Source of the DNA: Pontibacter arcticus
GTDB lineage: Bacteria > Bacteroidota > Bacteroidia > Cytophagales > Hymenobacteraceae
Assembly (NCBI RefSeq): GCF_003284895.1
Contig: NZ_QMDV01000001.1
Span: forward strand, 585,080-649,079
Direction: 5' to 3'
Length of the DNA stretch: 64,000 nt
The notes under the pieces are model-generated. The model worked only from the letters and a program-made list of their open reading frames with translations, searched no databases and was not told where the DNA came from. Made by a program: the position numbers and the translations under genes. Positions 55,201 to 62,849 of this stretch are shown here, piece after piece (position 1 is the stretch's first letter; every line of letters begins with the position of its first letter).

Positions 55201-56110
55201 AACGTGGGTGTGGTATATCCTGCAGAATGCCGCCATACTTGCGCGCAAAGGGGTAAATAGAACCCACAATTGGCAACGGCAGGTACATCCAGTCGCGCAG
55301 CATGGTAAGCGGGAAAAAGTGATCTTTCAGCGTGAAAAAGCCACCATGTGCGCCGCGGCTCATCATCGGGTGGTGGCCTACTACCAGAATATCGCTGCCG
55401 CTGTTTTTTTCAATGATATCTTCCAGCTGAATAAGGAAATCGATCTCTGAAACGGCTCCGCAGTTACTGTTTTCGCCGTACGGCCTGTCGAAGGGGTGCA
55501 GCCACCATTCCGAGTCTATGGCGATCAGTACCAGGTCGTCGCTTATTTTGACCTCATAGGGGCCGGGACAGCCATTACCGGGTACAAAAAAATCGCCGCC
55601 AACTACTATGTTTTCTTCTGTGAGGTAGGAGTTTACGTAATTCTGTTCGCGCAGAATAGCTTCCAGACCACCGCGGCCGCTGTGGTTCCAGTCGTGGTTA
55701 CCAGGGATCATGTATTTTTCGCCGGCATACCCTTTCAGAATATCGAGCTGGGCGTTGAGTCGTTTTTCGGATATTTCGCGGTCATACTTGCCTGGTTCCG
55801 GCAAGCCGTTGTGGTACACGTTATCACCCAGAAAGATGGTTGCACTTTTCTCGCCGGCCTCCTCCATCTGCTTTCGCATTAGGCGCAGCGATGGCTCGCC
55901 GGTTTCGAGGTTAGGCGCTCCTACATCTCCTATCAGGAAAACAGTATAAAGCAATTTATTATCCGGTGATACTTCGTTACGCTCCCAGGTAGAGGCCTCC
56001 CGGCTATAGTATGGCTCGTACGAGGCGCAGGCTGTTATAACAAAACAAAGGGCTACTTGCCAGAGGGTGCGGGTAAATAACCGCGGCAGGTAAAGTATAA
56101 TTTTCTTCAT
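52289..56110 (-). CDS. lipidated calcineurin-like phosphoesterase / kinase-like / Omp85-like fusion protein
   Basis: A 1273-residue three-part protein. A lipobox lies in CFVITAC (Cys28), so the N-terminus should be lipidated. Residues about 54-395 are a calcineurin-like phosphoesterase with GDVGAPN, GDNVY, GNHDWNH, VVGHHP and AAGHEH metal ligands. Residues about 470-760 look like an atypical kinase: glycine-rich GGGKQTASLKV with YKLRSIDKD (candidate lysine), LDMLIGDWDRHEGQW near 630 (candidate catalytic Asp of a DRH motif) and PVPEDRDQAFF near 657 (metal-binding D-x-D), similar to FAM20/HipA-type patterns. A GGEDE/GGNDED segment follows, then an Omp85/surface-antigen barrel (about 880-1273, ending WMLEFGFLF). 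It would put phosphatase and possible kinase activity at the outer membrane. The kinase-like call is inference. Confidence 0.85.
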   Translation of the reverse strand: MKKIILYLPRLFTRTLWQVALCFVITACASYEPYYSREASTWERNEVSPDNKLLYTVFLIGDVGAPNLETGEPSLRLMRKQMEEAGEKSATIFLGDNVYHNGLPEPGKYDREISEKRLNAQLDILKGYAGEKYMIPGNHDWNHSGRGGLEAILREQNYVNSYLTEENIVVGGDFFVPGNGCPGPYEVKISDDLVLIAIDSEWWLHPFDRPYGENSNCGAVSEIDFLIQLEDIIEKNSGSDILVVGHHPMMSRGAHGGFFTLKDHFFPLTMLRDWMYLPLPIVGSIYPFARKYGGILQDIPHPRYQAYIKGLQNIFNKYDNIVYAAGHEHALQYFKINNLPHIVSGSGCKDQYINPGGEATAYAQRIKGFAKMLYYENGEVWTEFWVPEGDGSTGKITFKTPVYAKKPRREEPLVQDNINYEDSTITLAASKNYTASGMRKLLLGEHYRQEWATPVTIPVLDMKNEFGGLVPYQKGGGKQTASLKVRNPDATEYKLRSIDKDPTLALPDYLRETAARALLQDQISAQHPYGALVIPKLADAAGVYHANPKLVYIPNTPYLRQYIDEFGNTMAFLEEDADENHEETASLGNAKNLVGTDKVLEELHQDNDHRVDEQEFARARLLDMLIGDWDRHEGQWRWAEQRLEDGKSKRYIPVPEDRDQAFFKADGIMPWLATRKWGVRNIQNFGYDFDDIVGLNLSALTLDRTFASSVTRQDWIRIAQDIKTNMTDAVIEDAINELPASVREMSGQEIKAKLKSRRDKLPAAAEEFYEHLSRMVDVAGSDKHERFVVQRLNDEQTQLQVYKITKESEVRELLYDRTFLTSETKELRLYGLGGEDEFILSGDVSKGIIVRIIGGNDEDLITDSSSVKGLKKYTILYDTEEGNELHAGSETKLKLSPYPDVNVYDRDNYLLPYVGPRLSLEYNVDDGVFLGAGVLLRTQKFRKKPYASEHLLEANYAFLSSSFNVRYTGDLKHVINDWNLALNGLVQGPQFQRNYYGLGNTSEQGADIDDSFYRVRYERIGASATIYKDVTHFLKMGIGPTYDRFKVLNDDEETFLRNEAREGRIEPGTYNFEKGEFNSQHYIGAVAYANLDVIGGGTRANPRIGLRMNNRISYNQQVDAERLSFTNITSDFSFYLSPNFPIQLTWAGRVGASHNFGDYRFYQANTLGGMDNLRGYRRTRFAGTSAIYANAEARIQLFDYNLYLSPGKIGILGLFDAGRVYTDSDPSGSFFRSLHTAYGGGVWVDLLNRNVISATYAVGQYDKLWMLEFGFLF

Positions 56111-56419
56111 AGTAACGGGAACAGTTCAGGCTTGCCGCCACAGCGCTTCATACAATGCGGGTAGATAAAAGATACTACCAATTACGATGTCTTTTATACG
56201 CGATAAAAAGGTGCTGCAGGCATGGCAAGGCTGGAATTGATAACGAGATGCGCCAATTTTTAGTTGTTGCCACTACAGCGCATATTTTGAAGCTTATCGG
56301 GGCAGGTACACTAACAATAAACTACCTTTTACCGTAACGGCAGATTAACGGGCAAAGCATCCTAAAACCCGCCTGCCATACTTGCTGCCCCGGAGACCGG
56401 CCGCAGAAGAAATATCCTT
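56111..56419. other. intergenic region between divergent genes
   Basis: A 309-base gap holding the divergent start regions of the fusion lipoprotein and the HD-PycTM gene. No clear consensus promoter, repeat or RNA is seen; a 60-residue frame inside it has no features of a real gene. Confidence 0.5.
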
Positions 56420-57613
56420 ATGAAAGATTCAGAACTAATAACAAAAGCCAGCGCATACGTTTACCAGCTTTTTAAAGAAAGGCTTTCCAGAAAACTGGTA
56501 TACCACAATTACCGCCATACCCTTGATACCGTAACAGAAGCGCAGAGCCTGGGCCACCTGAGCCAGCTGCCTCCGGACGAAATGGAAGACCTGCTGCTGG
56601 CTGCCTGGTTTCATGATACGGGTTATATTAATGCCTACACCGGCCACGAAGAGGAAAGTATACGCTTTGCAGAAGAGTGGCTGAGCCAGCAAAACTTTGA
56701 CCCGGAGCGCATCAAACGTATTAGCGGGTGCATTGCAGCCACCAGGCATAAAACAGTGCCGCAGGGTTTGTTACAGGAAATTCTGGTAGATGCGGATATC
56801 TCCAATATTGGCAAGCCTACTTTTGTTGCAACAGCAGAACTGCTGCGTGTAGAGTGGGAAATTTACCTGGATAAGTTTTTTACTGACCAGGAATGGGCGC
56901 AGTTTCAGATCGACTTCCTGCTTTCCACGAGCTTCCATACAACGGCGGCACAGCACAAATTTGCGTCGCAGCTGGGCCTGAACATACAGCACCAGCGCGG
57001 CCAGCTGCACCAGGAAGTAAAACAGAAAAAGAAACAGCAGAAAAAAAGCAGGGAGACTTTAGCACAGCCCAAACGCGGCATCGAAACGATGTTCAGGAAC
57101 ACGTACCGTACGCACCTGAACCTGAGCGCCATCGCTGATAATAAAGCCAATATGATGATCAGCTTAAACGCCATCATACTTTCTGTTATTATTACCTACC
57201 TGAGCACCAAAACCTCTATAACCGGCGCCGAATTTGCACAGCACCGGTCGTTGCTTATTCCGGTGGGTACTTTGCTGCTGACTACTCTGGTTTCTGTAAT
57301 TTTTGCCATCATCTCAGCGCAGCCCGAGGTCACTAGCTTATCTTTCAAAAAGAACAAAGCAATCAATACACGCAAAGTAAACCTGTTGTTCTTCGGTAAC
57401 TTCACCAACCTGCCGCTCGAAGATTTCCAGAGCGGTATGCACGAGATCATGCGCGACAAAAAATCGCTGTACAATAACATGATCACGGATATTTATTATT
57501 TAGGCCATGTACTTGACCGTAAGTATAAAATCCTGCGGATTTCCTACACAGTCTTTATGGTAGGGCTGGTCTTAACAGTTATTGCTTTTGGTGTTTCGGT
57601 GGCGCTCTATTAA
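56420..57613 (+). CDS. HD phosphohydrolase domain fused to Pycsar-type transmembrane effector (DUF5706)
   Basis: A 397-residue fusion. Residues about 10-180 are an HD domain: His33 in NYRHTLD, His65-Asp66 in WFHDTGYI and Asp125 in LVDADISNIG form the metal site. A basic, Gln/Lys-rich coiled linker follows (about 188-220). The rest is the DUF5706/PycTM module with the entry motif IADNKANMMISLNAIIL, two or three membrane helices (about 245-265, 278-300 and 372-396) and the conserved YNNMITDIYYLG before the last helix. In Pycsar antiphage systems a PycTM effector is opened by cCMP or cUMP made by a cyclase after infection. No cyclase gene is adjacent here, and the HD domain may degrade or sense the messenger. 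Fusion of this kind is common in Bacteroidota but its role is not settled. Confidence 0.85.
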   Translation: MKDSELITKASAYVYQLFKERLSRKLVYHNYRHTLDTVTEAQSLGHLSQLPPDEMEDLLLAAWFHDTGYINAYTGHEEESIRFAEEWLSQQNFDPERIKRISGCIAATRHKTVPQGLLQEILVDADISNIGKPTFVATAELLRVEWEIYLDKFFTDQEWAQFQIDFLLSTSFHTTAAQHKFASQLGLNIQHQRGQLHQEVKQKKKQQKKSRETLAQPKRGIETMFRNTYRTHLNLSAIADNKANMMISLNAIILSVIITYLSTKTSITGAEFAQHRSLLIPVGTLLLTTLVSVIFAIISAQPEVTSLSFKKNKAINTRKVNLLFFGNFTNLPLEDFQSGMHEIMRDKKSLYNNMITDIYYLGHVLDRKYKILRISYTVFMVGLVLTVIAFGVSVALY

Positions 57614-57799
57614 TACACAATCTTTTTATAATTATATTTTTCTCAGGGTTAAATATTTCTCTCTACAGAATACAAAAACAGCATTTGGGCTTTTAAAGCA
57701 GGTTTCTTTGCATGTAATTGCAGTTTAAGTATATAAAGTTCGCAATTTTACGTAGCAGGATAATGCATTTCCGGTAAGTTTCTATTAAATTAGTGACTT

Positions 57800-58414
57800 A
57801 TGGCAACTTTTGAAGAAACTAAAAACCTGCTCGAGGACTCCACTTTTTACTATATCATAGCTACAAATATGGAGGGCAAGTATACCTATATTAATACTTG
57901 CTATCGCAAAACTTTTGAGCCTATACATGGCCCTATCGTGGGCGAACCCTACGATATTACGATTCACCCAGACGATACACAGATATGCGAGGAAGTATCG
58001 GAGAAATGTTTTACACATCCTGAAAAAACTTTTCCGGCCACTATTCGGAAGCACGATGGCCAGGGAGGCTATGTCATAACCCAATGGGAATATAAAGCGC
58101 TATGGGACGAGCATAACCAACCGGCTGGTATCTTTTGCCTTGGCTATGATATAACAGATTACATGGCCTACCACGATGAACTGAAAAATACGCAATCGTT
58201 GCTGAGCCAGAAGGAAATTGTGTTGCAGGATATGCTGTTCCAGCAGTCGCATGTTATCCGGAGGCCGCTTGCCAACATTATGGGGCTGGCTAAAATACTG
58301 GAGCGGATGGATATAGATAAGAATCTGTACAACATCTGCAAAATGCTGGTTGATAGTTGCAACCAACTGGATGCCGTGATCAAAGAATCGGCAGCAAAAG
58401 CAAATAATCAGTAA
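57800..58414 (+). CDS. PAS protein with H-box but no ATPase domain
   Basis: A 204-residue soluble protein. A PAS domain (about 8-120; YIIATNMEGKYTYINTCY, TIHPDDTQ, GIFCLGYDITDY) is followed by a helix that looks like a histidine-kinase dimerisation segment with the candidate phospho-acceptor in QQSHVIRRPLANIMGLAKIL (about residue 150). The chain stops after a second helix; there is no HATPase domain. It may act as a phosphotransfer protein or a decoy partner of other kinases, or be a truncated kinase that still dimerises. A lone receiver gene lies 580 bases downstream on the same strand, beyond tRNA-Arg. Confidence 0.85.
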   Translation: MATFEETKNLLEDSTFYYIIATNMEGKYTYINTCYRKTFEPIHGPIVGEPYDITIHPDDTQICEEVSEKCFTHPEKTFPATIRKHDGQGGYVITQWEYKALWDEHNQPAGIFCLGYDITDYMAYHDELKNTQSLLSQKEIVLQDMLFQQSHVIRRPLANIMGLAKILERMDIDKNLYNICKMLVDSCNQLDAVIKESAAKANNQ

Positions 58415-58575
58415 CTTTTTAGCACCTGATGCCCGGCTTTTTTCCAACAACCCAAGCCAGGATTATTACGGTTCTTATATTTTCTGTAGCTTTGCCAGTA
58501 TAATACGCTATGCTTAAAAGTATAAGCTGATTCGGTTTATTTACTTTCAGCGGCGTTTTACTTGTCTTAAAGTAT

Positions 58576-58647
58576 GGCCTTGTAGTTCAACGGATAGAAT
58601 AGGAGTTTCCTAAACTTTAGATAGCAGTTCGATTCTGCTCAAGGCCA
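58576..58647 (+). tRNA. tRNA-Arg (anticodon CCU)
   Basis: A 72-base gene starting GGCCTTG and ending CAAGGCCA. The anticodon loop TTCCTAA gives CCU. The stem below has two G-U pairs. T-arm is AGTTCGATTCTG-like. The CCA is not encoded. No integrase or target-site duplication is seen around it. Confidence 0.93.
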
Positions 58648-58652
58648 CAAAA

Positions 58653-58703
58653 AATTAAAAGCAAAATTTTTTATTAAACAAGTACTAAATTTTGCTTTTA
58701 ATT
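58653..58703 (+). terminator. hairpin terminator of tRNA-Arg
   Basis: An AT-rich stem, AATTAAAAGCAAAATTT with its complement, starting five bases after the tRNA. Confidence 0.7.
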
Positions 58704-58800
58704 ATACTGTGTATCAACACCTTATATACTCCTGTCTTAAAGTGATCCATTAAATTGATTTTTCGCTTTGCAGTAAAAATCAGAATTCAGCTGAAAGCAT

Positions 58801-58831
58801 TTTGTTAACCGCATATTAGCCATTACCTTTG
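58801..58831 (+). promoter_or_regulatory. Bacteroidota-type promoter upstream of the receiver gene
   Basis: TTTG at 58801-58804 and TACCTTTG at 58824-58831 are 19 bases apart, matching the Bacteroidota -33 TTTG / -7 TAnnTTTG promoter. It lies about 166 bases before the response regulator at 58997, giving a long leader. The rest of the 349-base gap after tRNA-Arg holds the tRNA terminator and AT-rich sequence. Confidence 0.75.
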
Positions 58832-58996
58832 TGGTACTTTACAGGAAAATAATATAAAGCCTAGCCGCTTTAGTAAATATTTTTAGGTAAAGAATCGCTT
58901 CCTCTATTTCCTTTACAAGCTTAATAAAGTATTACTGCGCCGTAACAAGCAGCCAGTTTTTGCCTGCATACACCTTTATTATTTGTTTTACTGAAT

Positions 58997-59386
58997 ATGC
59001 TTAAGAAGATTTTTGTAGTAGACGATGATGAGATAAGCTTATTTGTAACAGAAATGCTTCTCCAGACTCAGTTAATGCAGGCCAACATTTCTACCTACTT
59101 CCAGGCAGAGCAGGCGCTGCAGGAACTGACGAGTTCTATTGAACGCAATACCATTCCCGAGCTTATTTTCCTTGACCTGAACATGCCTTATATGAGCGGG
59201 TGGGATTTTCTGGATCTGCTTACGCCGGTGCAGCAGAAACTCGAAAAATTGTGCCGCATTTACATTCTTACTTCAGCGGTAAACGACATCGAAGTAAACA
59301 AATCTAAAACGTATGGCCTGGTAGCCGGCTTCCTGAACAAGCCACTAAACGAAGACGTACTCGCAGACATTCTCCTGACACACTAA
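58997..59386 (+). CDS. single-domain response regulator
   Basis: A 129-residue receiver: FVVDDDEISLFVTEML acidic pocket, phospho-acceptor Asp60 in LIFLDLNMPYMSGWD, Thr92 in YILTSAV and Lys115 in FLNKPLNED. No output domain. It is on the same strand as the PAS/H-box protein but has its own promoter. Short CheY-like receivers of this kind often pair with separate PAS kinases in Bacteroidota. Confidence 0.94.
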   Translation: MLKKIFVVDDDEISLFVTEMLLQTQLMQANISTYFQAEQALQELTSSIERNTIPELIFLDLNMPYMSGWDFLDLLTPVQQKLEKLCRIYILTSAVNDIEVNKSKTYGLVAGFLNKPLNEDVLADILLTH

Positions 59387-59452
59387 CATATCTATCCGGC
59401 AACTTTATTTAACAGGCTGCATATAGCAAAGTATACCTGCGCAACCTGTTAC

Positions 59453-59782
59453 ATGAGAAAACAGCTATACCTTATACTTCTGAATGCCCTGCTTGTAGCT
59501 ACTGGCTGCCAGGATAAAAATCATACTTCAGATACAGCACAAAGTATAAACAGCGAAAAGCTTCCGGATGATGTTATTGCTGCTGTTAAACCTCTTATTC
59601 ACGGTAACCTGTATGGTACCCCGGATTTTGAGGCCAGCATTATAGCCAGTTATGATACCTTGCAAACGCTGTATATACTGGATGCCTCAGACCCCTTATT
59701 TGTAAAAGCCCGCATTAAACAAGATAGCCTCCTGACAGGCTATATACCCAAGGTAATTTTACCGGATTACACCAGGCGCTAA
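59453..59782 (+). CDS. hypothetical small lipoprotein
   Basis: A 109-residue protein with a lipobox LLVATGC (cysteine at about residue 19) and a 90-residue mature domain that I do not recognise. It lies 66 bases after the receiver gene on the same strand and may be in its operon. It is followed by a strong terminator. Confidence 0.7.
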   Translation: MRKQLYLILLNALLVATGCQDKNHTSDTAQSINSEKLPDDVIAAVKPLIHGNLYGTPDFEASIIASYDTLQTLYILDASDPLFVKARIKQDSLLTGYIPKVILPDYTRR

Positions 59783-59797
59783 CTTTATACTTTTTTT

Positions 59798-59843
59798 AAA
59801 ATGAGAAAGGCTGCACTTTAACAAATGCAGCCTTTCTCATTTT
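59798..59843. terminator. bidirectional hairpin terminator
   Basis: An 18-base perfect stem (AAAATGAGAAAGGCTGCA and complement) between the lipoprotein gene and the convergent T9SS gene, with T-runs on both sides. Confidence 0.9.
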
Positions 59844-59855
59844 AGTTTATTGCAG

Positions 59856-60236
59856 TTACTTTATCACAACACGCCGGACCACACTGAAGCTATCTGTTTC
59901 CAGTTTTACGTAATACAAGCCTTTGGCCTGGCTGTTCAGGTCTACTGTTTTGCTGAACGTATTATCGGTTCTGGTGAGCGTTTCGCGGTAAATCTCGTTC
60001 CCGATCACGTTCATGATGCTGAAACGAGCCTGGCGGTCGGTCAGGTTAGCAACCGAAATCGTAAAAACACCGTTGCTTGGGTTGGGGTATATTGTTATCT
60101 GCTGTTCGTTGCGGTCGGTGTATAAAGCTTTTTCTTTCTCCTCCTGTTGCAGGCTTCCGGCAGCGGGCTTGCGCTCCTGGCCCTGTACCTGCAGTACAGA
60201 TAAAGAAATAAAGACAAAGAGTATAATTTTTTTCAT
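59856..60236 (-). CDS. short T9SS sorting-domain protein
   Basis: A 126-residue protein made of a signal peptide (about 1-20, ending LQVQGQ), about 25 polar residues, and a complete T9SS type A sorting domain (about 50-126: ITIYPNPSNGVFTISV, FSIMNVIGNEIYRE, LNSQAKGLYYVKLET). There is essentially no cargo domain. Such proteins may be secreted as bare tags or be remnants of a bigger protein. Monocistronic, with a shared terminator downstream. Confidence 0.88.
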   Translation of the reverse strand: MKKIILFVFISLSVLQVQGQERKPAAGSLQQEEKEKALYTDRNEQQITIYPNPSNGVFTISVANLTDRQARFSIMNVIGNEIYRETLTRTDNTFSKTVDLNSQAKGLYYVKLETDSFSVVRRVVIK

Positions 60237-60378
60237 AGAATCCGGTTGATTTAACTTCTTAATTTCCGAACAAAAGTCGTTCCATTAATAAAACGGTTTG
60301 CCCTATAATTTGTTCTTGTATTTTACACTAAATAAAATGCACTGATTATCAGGCAGTAAAAGTAATGATTGGACAAAT

Positions 60379-61518
60379 TTGATACCTACTTCTAACCCAA
60401 AAATTTTGCAGGAAATCGTCATTATCGGAGGAGGGCTAGCCGGCCTGGTAAGTGCCCTGGAGCTAAGCAAAGCTGGCAGGCAGGTTATACTTATCGAGAA
60501 AAAAGGATATCCTTTTCATAAGGTTTGCGGCGAGTATGTATCAAACGAAGTGCTGCCTTATTTACACCGTTTAGGCCTGAACCCTTCCGATCTGGGAGCC
60601 GCTACTATTCATCAATTCCTGTTATCATCCCCAAAAGGAAATACTCTTACCGCTAACTTAGCAACCGGCGGATTTGGCCTGAGCCGCTATACCTTGGATA
60701 ACCATTTATATGAAATGGCAAAGGCGGCAGGTGTTAGCTTTAAGCTCCATACTTCGGTTAACCATGTTACATTTGCTGACGATACTTTTACGGTGCAGTT
60801 ATCGGATGGCGGGCAACTGGAAGCAAAGGTGGTTTTAGGGGCTTATGGCAAGCGCACCAACTTAGACCGCCAGCTGAACCGCCGCTTTTTCCGGATGCGC
60901 TCCCCGTATATTGGTGTTAAATACCACATCCGTTACCCCGCCCCTGCCAACCAGATTGCGCTGCACAATTTTAAGGATGGCTATGCCGGTATTTCGGCAG
61001 TGGAAGGCGGTACGTACTGTTTGTGTTACCTCACCACGCGCCAGAACTTAAAACAGCATGGTACCATTGCCGCCATGGAACAAGCCATACTATACCAGAA
61101 CCCACACCTGAAGCATATTTTCGAGACCGCCGAGTTTCTGTTCGAGCAGCCCGAAGTGATAAACGAGATTACCTTTGCCACCAAAACCTGCATCGAAAAT
61201 CACATACTGATGTGCGGCGACGCAGCCGGTATGATTACGCCTTTATGCGGCAACGGCATGGCCATCGCCATCCATACCGGTAAGCTAGCGGCAGAGCATG
61301 TGCAGCATTACTTTAGCAACGGCCATAACCGCCAGCAACTCGAGCAAAACTATGCCCGCTCCTGGAAAAATCAGTTTGAGAACCGCCTGCGTGTAGGCCG
61401 TACGGTACAGCGCCTTTTTGGCGCCGAAATCTTATCCGAAGTGGCAGTGGGCACTTTAAAATATATGCCAGCTGCAGTAAAGCTTCTGATCGCGCAAACT
61501 CACGGCAAACCTTTTTAA
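60379..61518 (+). CDS. FAD-dependent oxidoreductase of the geranylgeranyl-reductase/hydroxylase type
   Basis: A 379-residue flavoprotein: GGGLAGLVSALELSKAG (FAD motif), the family stretch FHKVCGEYVSNEVLPYL and LMCGDAAGMITPLCGNGMA at the second FAD contact. The frame has no ATG near its start; the TTG at 60379 or a second TTG at 60406 must be used. It resembles geranylgeranyl reductases and aromatic hydroxylases. It heads a set of three genes with a type III polyketide synthase and a methyltransferase, the same kinds of enzymes as in the SrsABC phenolic-lipid locus of Streptomyces, where a flavoprotein hydroxylates the ring. Confidence 0.9.
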   Translation: MIPTSNPKILQEIVIIGGGLAGLVSALELSKAGRQVILIEKKGYPFHKVCGEYVSNEVLPYLHRLGLNPSDLGAATIHQFLLSSPKGNTLTANLATGGFGLSRYTLDNHLYEMAKAAGVSFKLHTSVNHVTFADDTFTVQLSDGGQLEAKVVLGAYGKRTNLDRQLNRRFFRMRSPYIGVKYHIRYPAPANQIALHNFKDGYAGISAVEGGTYCLCYLTTRQNLKQHGTIAAMEQAILYQNPHLKHIFETAEFLFEQPEVINEITFATKTCIENHILMCGDAAGMITPLCGNGMAIAIHTGKLAAEHVQHYFSNGHNRQQLEQNYARSWKNQFENRLRVGRTVQRLFGAEILSEVAVGTLKYMPAAVKLLIAQTHGKPF

Positions 61519-61721
61519 GGGGATTGCGCGCCTGGCTACATCTATTATACTTTTGCTTGCGTAGTGTAGAAATGTGTTTCAGGTGCCGGGCTTTTAGTTT
61601 TAAGCTGATCGGACGGTTTCTCTTTCTTCCTTTACAAGAACTATTGGGCCGGTTTCCGGTTTAGCAATTGTTTACTTATCCATGAAGCACAGCATAAAAC
61701 AAACTACCCAAAACCTACTGC

Positions 61722-62849
61722 ATGAAGAGCTACCTATGCGCCATCGGCACGGCTAACCCGCCGCATAAAATACCCCAGATGCAGATTGCTGACTTTATGG
61801 CGACGGCCTTACAATTTGATGAAACGGAAACGCGTAAACTCAAAGCCTTGTACCGGGTTTCCGGTATTGCGCACCGCTACAGCGTACTGCAGGATTACGA
61901 ACGGCAGAACGGCGATTTTACATTTTACCCTAACCACGTAACCCTCGACCCTTTTCCGACCGTGCAGCAGCGCATGGATGTGTATAAAGAACATGCCGTA
62001 AACCTCTCGGAAGAAGCTGTGCGGAATTGCCTGCAGCAAGTGCCCGCCGTTACCTTGGAAGAACTCACCCACCTGATAACAGTAAGCTGTACCGGTATGT
62101 ATGCGCCCGGCCTGGATATTGAGCTGGTGGAGCGGCTTAATTTAGCACGGAGCGTACAGCGCACTGCCGTAAACTTTATGGGTTGCTATGCTGCTTTCAA
62201 CGCCTTAAAACTAGCCGATTCTATTTGCCGGGCCAACCCGGAAGCGAAAGTGATGCTGGTGTGTACCGAGCTTTGCACCATCCATTTTCAGAAGTATACA
62301 CAACCAGACCATCTGGTATCGAATGCGCTTTTCGGGGATGGCGCCGCAGCTGTGCTGATGCAGGGCAAACCATGCCAGGAACTCAGCCTGGAGCTGCAGT
62401 CTTTTCATTGTGATCTAGAGCCAGCCGGCAAACGCGAAATGGCCTGGCACATCGGCGATACCGGTTTCGAAATGACGCTTTCCTCTTACGTACCCGACCT
62501 CATCAAAAACGGCATCAAACAACTGACCGAACGACTGCTGCAAGGCTTAAAAACAACTGTAGAAGAAATAAAACATTTTGCCATACACCCCGGCGGCAAA
62601 CGCATACTGGAAGTAATAGAACAGGAACTCAGCCTTACCCGCCACGACAACCGCTATGCCTACCAGGTACTCCGTGATTTTGGAAATATGTCGTCGGCTA
62701 CGGTATTGTTTGTTCTGAAAGCGATGATGCAGGACCTGACCCTGAAAGATGCGAACGAACCGGTCCTCAGTTTCGCGTTTGGCCCCGGCCTGACCCTGGA
62801 ATCTATGCTGCTAAAAGTACACTATGCCCCGGCTGACGCATCGCTCTAA
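61722..62849 (+). CDS. type III polyketide synthase
   Basis: A 375-residue chalcone-synthase-type enzyme. The catalytic triad is Cys155 in VNFMGCYAAFN, His289 in FAIHPGGKRI and Asn322 in RDFGNMSSATV; LFGDGAAAVLM and SFAFGPGLTLESM are further family marks. Bacterial enzymes of this class make alkylresorcinols or alkylpyrones from fatty acyl starters and malonyl-CoA. The start ATG at 61722 follows 203 bases after the flavoprotein, and the methyltransferase gene overlaps its 3' end by 26 bases. The product is inferred to be a phenolic lipid or pyrone. Confidence 0.95.
   Translation: MKSYLCAIGTANPPHKIPQMQIADFMATALQFDETETRKLKALYRVSGIAHRYSVLQDYERQNGDFTFYPNHVTLDPFPTVQQRMDVYKEHAVNLSEEAVRNCLQQVPAVTLEELTHLITVSCTGMYAPGLDIELVERLNLARSVQRTAVNFMGCYAAFNALKLADSICRANPEAKVMLVCTELCTIHFQKYTQPDHLVSNALFGDGAAAVLMQGKPCQELSLELQSFHCDLEPAGKREMAWHIGDTGFEMTLSSYVPDLIKNGIKQLTERLLQGLKTTVEEIKHFAIHPGGKRILEVIEQELSLTRHDNRYAYQVLRDFGNMSSATVLFVLKAMMQDLTLKDANEPVLSFAFGPGLTLESMLLKVHYAPADASL

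Noticed and set aside
56155..56337. 60-residue frame in the gap before the HD-PycTM gene
   Set aside because: No start signal, no domain, and its composition is like non-coding sequence.
58576..58996. tRNA-Arg as an attachment site of an integrated element
   Set aside because: No integrase, no repeated tRNA 3' end and no cargo genes are seen downstream.
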